A DNA stretch of 7,159 nucleotides from the NCBI GenBank assembly GCA_030598065.1, contig JAUVQR010000069.1, forward strand, positions 1-7,159, written 5' to 3'. Source of the stretch: Planctomycetota bacterium. Lineage in GTDB: Bacteria > Planctomycetota > Brocadiia > Brocadiales > Bathyanammoxibiaceae. Each line of letters starts with the position of its first letter. Within the stretch, counting starts at the first letter, position 1. Shown here in pieces: positions 6,433-7,159 of the stretch. The position numbers were made by a program, and so were the translations under genes. The notes under the pieces are model-generated. The model ran no database searches, was not told where the DNA came from, and saw only the letters and a list, made by a program, of their open reading frames with translations.

Positions 6433-6437
6433 GGAGG
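6433..6437 (+). promoter_or_regulatory. Strong ribosome binding site fixing the DUF2148 start
   Basis: GGAGG lies 6 nt ahead of the ATG at 6444-6446. It is the best Shine-Dalgarno match in the window and settles the start of the downstream gene. Confidence 0.75.
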
Positions 6438-6443
6438 CGTTGA

Positions 6444-6974
6444 ATGATAGAAGAGATTCATGGTCTGAAGGTTGCGGCAGAGCTTGCGGCCGTGTCGGCC
6501 CGCACGGCGCCGAAGTCGAGGGGCGAGGACTTCGTCAAGGTTGTCATCGTGGAGGGCGACGCCCTAAAACGGTTTGCCGACGCGATGACAAAATATGGTA
6601 TTAAAACGGGCAGGAAGAACTTCGACAGGGACGGCGACAACGTCATGAATTCGGGCGCCATGCTGCTCATTGGATTAAAAGACGCTACCACCTGCGGGCT
6701 GAACTGCGGGGCCTGCGGCTTCGCTACATGCGACGAATTGAAGCCCAGGGAGTTTAACGAATTTAAGGGCCCGCAGTGCGCCTGGAGGTTGCAGGACCTC
6801 GGCATAGCCGTGGGCTCTGCGGTCAAGACGCTCAGCATCCACAACATAGACAACCGTATAATGTATCGCGCCGGTGTCGTGGCGCGGAAGGCGGGGCTCT
6901 GCGACTGTGACATGTGTATGGGCATTCCCCTGTCGGTCACCGGCAAGAACATCTTCTTCGACAGAAAGAGCTAG
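6444..6974 (+). CDS. DUF2148 ferredoxin-domain protein
   Basis: This 176-residue soluble protein matches the DUF2148 (ferredoxin domain-containing) family, whose function is unknown to me. The key region is CGLNCGACGFATC at 84-96 followed by Cys112. C88-x2-C91-x4-C96-x15-C112 has the spacing of the 4Fe-4S domain also seen in RnfB and the corrinoid iron-sulfur protein, so a bound 4Fe-4S cluster is likely. The conserved end GIPLSVTGKNIFFDR is at 160-174. Just before it lies a second cysteine cluster, C153-x1-C155-x2-C158 (LCDCDMC), where I remember family members having mostly non-Cys residues. There is no signal peptide or membrane segment. The gene is divergent from pncB and lies 95 bp before a CoaB-domain gene; a functional link to either is unproven. 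Confidence 0.88.
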   Translation: MIEEIHGLKVAAELAAVSARTAPKSRGEDFVKVVIVEGDALKRFADAMTKYGIKTGRKNFDRDGDNVMNSGAMLLIGLKDATTCGLNCGACGFATCDELKPREFNEFKGPQCAWRLQDLGIAVGSAVKTLSIHNIDNRIMYRAGVVARKAGLCDCDMCMGIPLSVTGKNIFFDRKS

Positions 6975-7020
6975 CCGGGGTATCATGTATCACCGGGCGG
7001 ATTGTATGAGATATCTATAC

Positions 7021-7070
7021 AGAGGACAATAGAGGGCTATAAAGGACCATAAAGGACCATATAAGGACAA
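7021..7070 (+). repeat. Five degenerate 10-bp tandem repeats with Shine-Dalgarno cores
   Basis: The copies are AGAGGACAAT (7021), AGAGGGCTAT (7031), AAAGGACCAT (7041), AAAGGACCAT (7051) and ATAAGGACAAT (7061). The third and fourth are identical. Every copy carries an AGGA or AGGG core. In the last one AAGGA (7063-7067) is only 2 nt from the ATG at 7070, a short spacing for a functional ribosome binding site. The 10-bp period equals about one helical turn, so a phased protein-binding site is another reading. An imperfect palindrome (7004-7020, GTAT, AGATATCT, ATAC) lies directly before the array. Confidence 0.65.
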
Positions 7071-7159
7071 TGGCCACACTATCCGGCAAAAACATACTGG
7101 TGACCTCCGGCCCCACCAGGGTGCCGCTTGACGACCTGCGGTTCATAAGCACCAGGTCA
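7070..7159 (+). CDS. coaB: Phosphopantothenate-cysteine ligase (CoaB) domain protein, 5' part only
   Basis: The first 30 codons of a gene that runs off the window edge. The product begins MATLSGKNILVTSGPTRVPL and continues DDLRFISTRS. This matches the opening of the CoaB domain, whose family form is roughly GKxxLVTAGPTREPIDPVRFISN, with the nucleotide-binding TSGPT and RFIS segments. CoaB joins cysteine to phosphopantothenate in coenzyme A synthesis. In most bacteria this domain follows a ~190-residue CoaC decarboxylase domain in one CoaBC (Dfp) protein. Here it starts from its own ATG, which implies a stand-alone ligase. No CoaC sequence is seen upstream: the preceding gene is DUF2148. Identity of the domain is fairly secure, but overall architecture cannot be seen. 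Confidence 0.8.
   Translation, partial: MATLSGKNILVTSGPTRVPLDDLRFISTRS

Noticed and set aside
6458..6986. Minus-strand frames of 164 and 103 codons opposite the DUF2148 gene
   Set aside because: The plus-strand gene has a strong ribosome binding site and family motifs; the antisense frames have neither.

Overview
The window is ordinary bacterial chromosome, moderately GC-rich and densely coded. It holds six genes on the minus strand (154-6168), a 275-bp divergent intergenic region, then one complete and one truncated gene on the plus strand. Several families suggest an anaerobic or microaerobic bacterium: a PflA-like AmmeMemoRadiSam radical-SAM enzyme (AmrS), a DUF2148 iron-sulfur protein and a SAM hydroxide adenosyltransferase. 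The CCG-type cysteine mini-protein and the overall style would fit an uncultured lineage such as Planctomycetota. The sequence alone does not settle the taxonomy, and no RNA gene, insertion sequence, CRISPR array or prophage is visible.

Minus-strand layout in transcription order. A good sigma70-like promoter (6214-6242) precedes pncB (nicotinate phosphoribosyltransferase, 4738-6168), followed 43 bp later by nadE (two-domain NAD+ synthase, 3078-4694). These are two steps of the Preiss-Handler route to NAD+; the middle enzyme, NadD, is not here. The N-terminal glutaminase domain of NadE has Gly148 where the family has its nucleophilic Cys, while the synthetase domain looks intact. The enzyme may therefore be ammonia-dependent, or draw ammonia from elsewhere.

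After a 147-bp gap with a possible internal promoter comes a very tight four-gene block: a ~58-aa cysteine-rich mini-protein, an exported metallo-beta-lactamase-fold hydrolase, AmrS and the SAM hydrolase. Gaps are 1, 1 and 6 bp, which suggests translational coupling. The function of this block is unknown; it is the best candidate here for an undescribed functional unit. Downstream of it (1-153) are three short inverted repeats that look like an interspersed palindromic repeat region.

Plus-strand layout. The divergent region (6169-6443) carries the pncB promoter plus a palindrome, direct repeats and a possible stem-loop. A DUF2148 protein with a clear 4Fe-4S cysteine pattern (6444-6974) follows with a strong ribosome binding site. 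Then comes a row of five degenerate 10-bp repeats, each containing a Shine-Dalgarno-like core. The last core serves the start of a gene cut by the window edge, which encodes a phosphopantothenate-cysteine ligase (CoaB) domain beginning directly at its own ATG.
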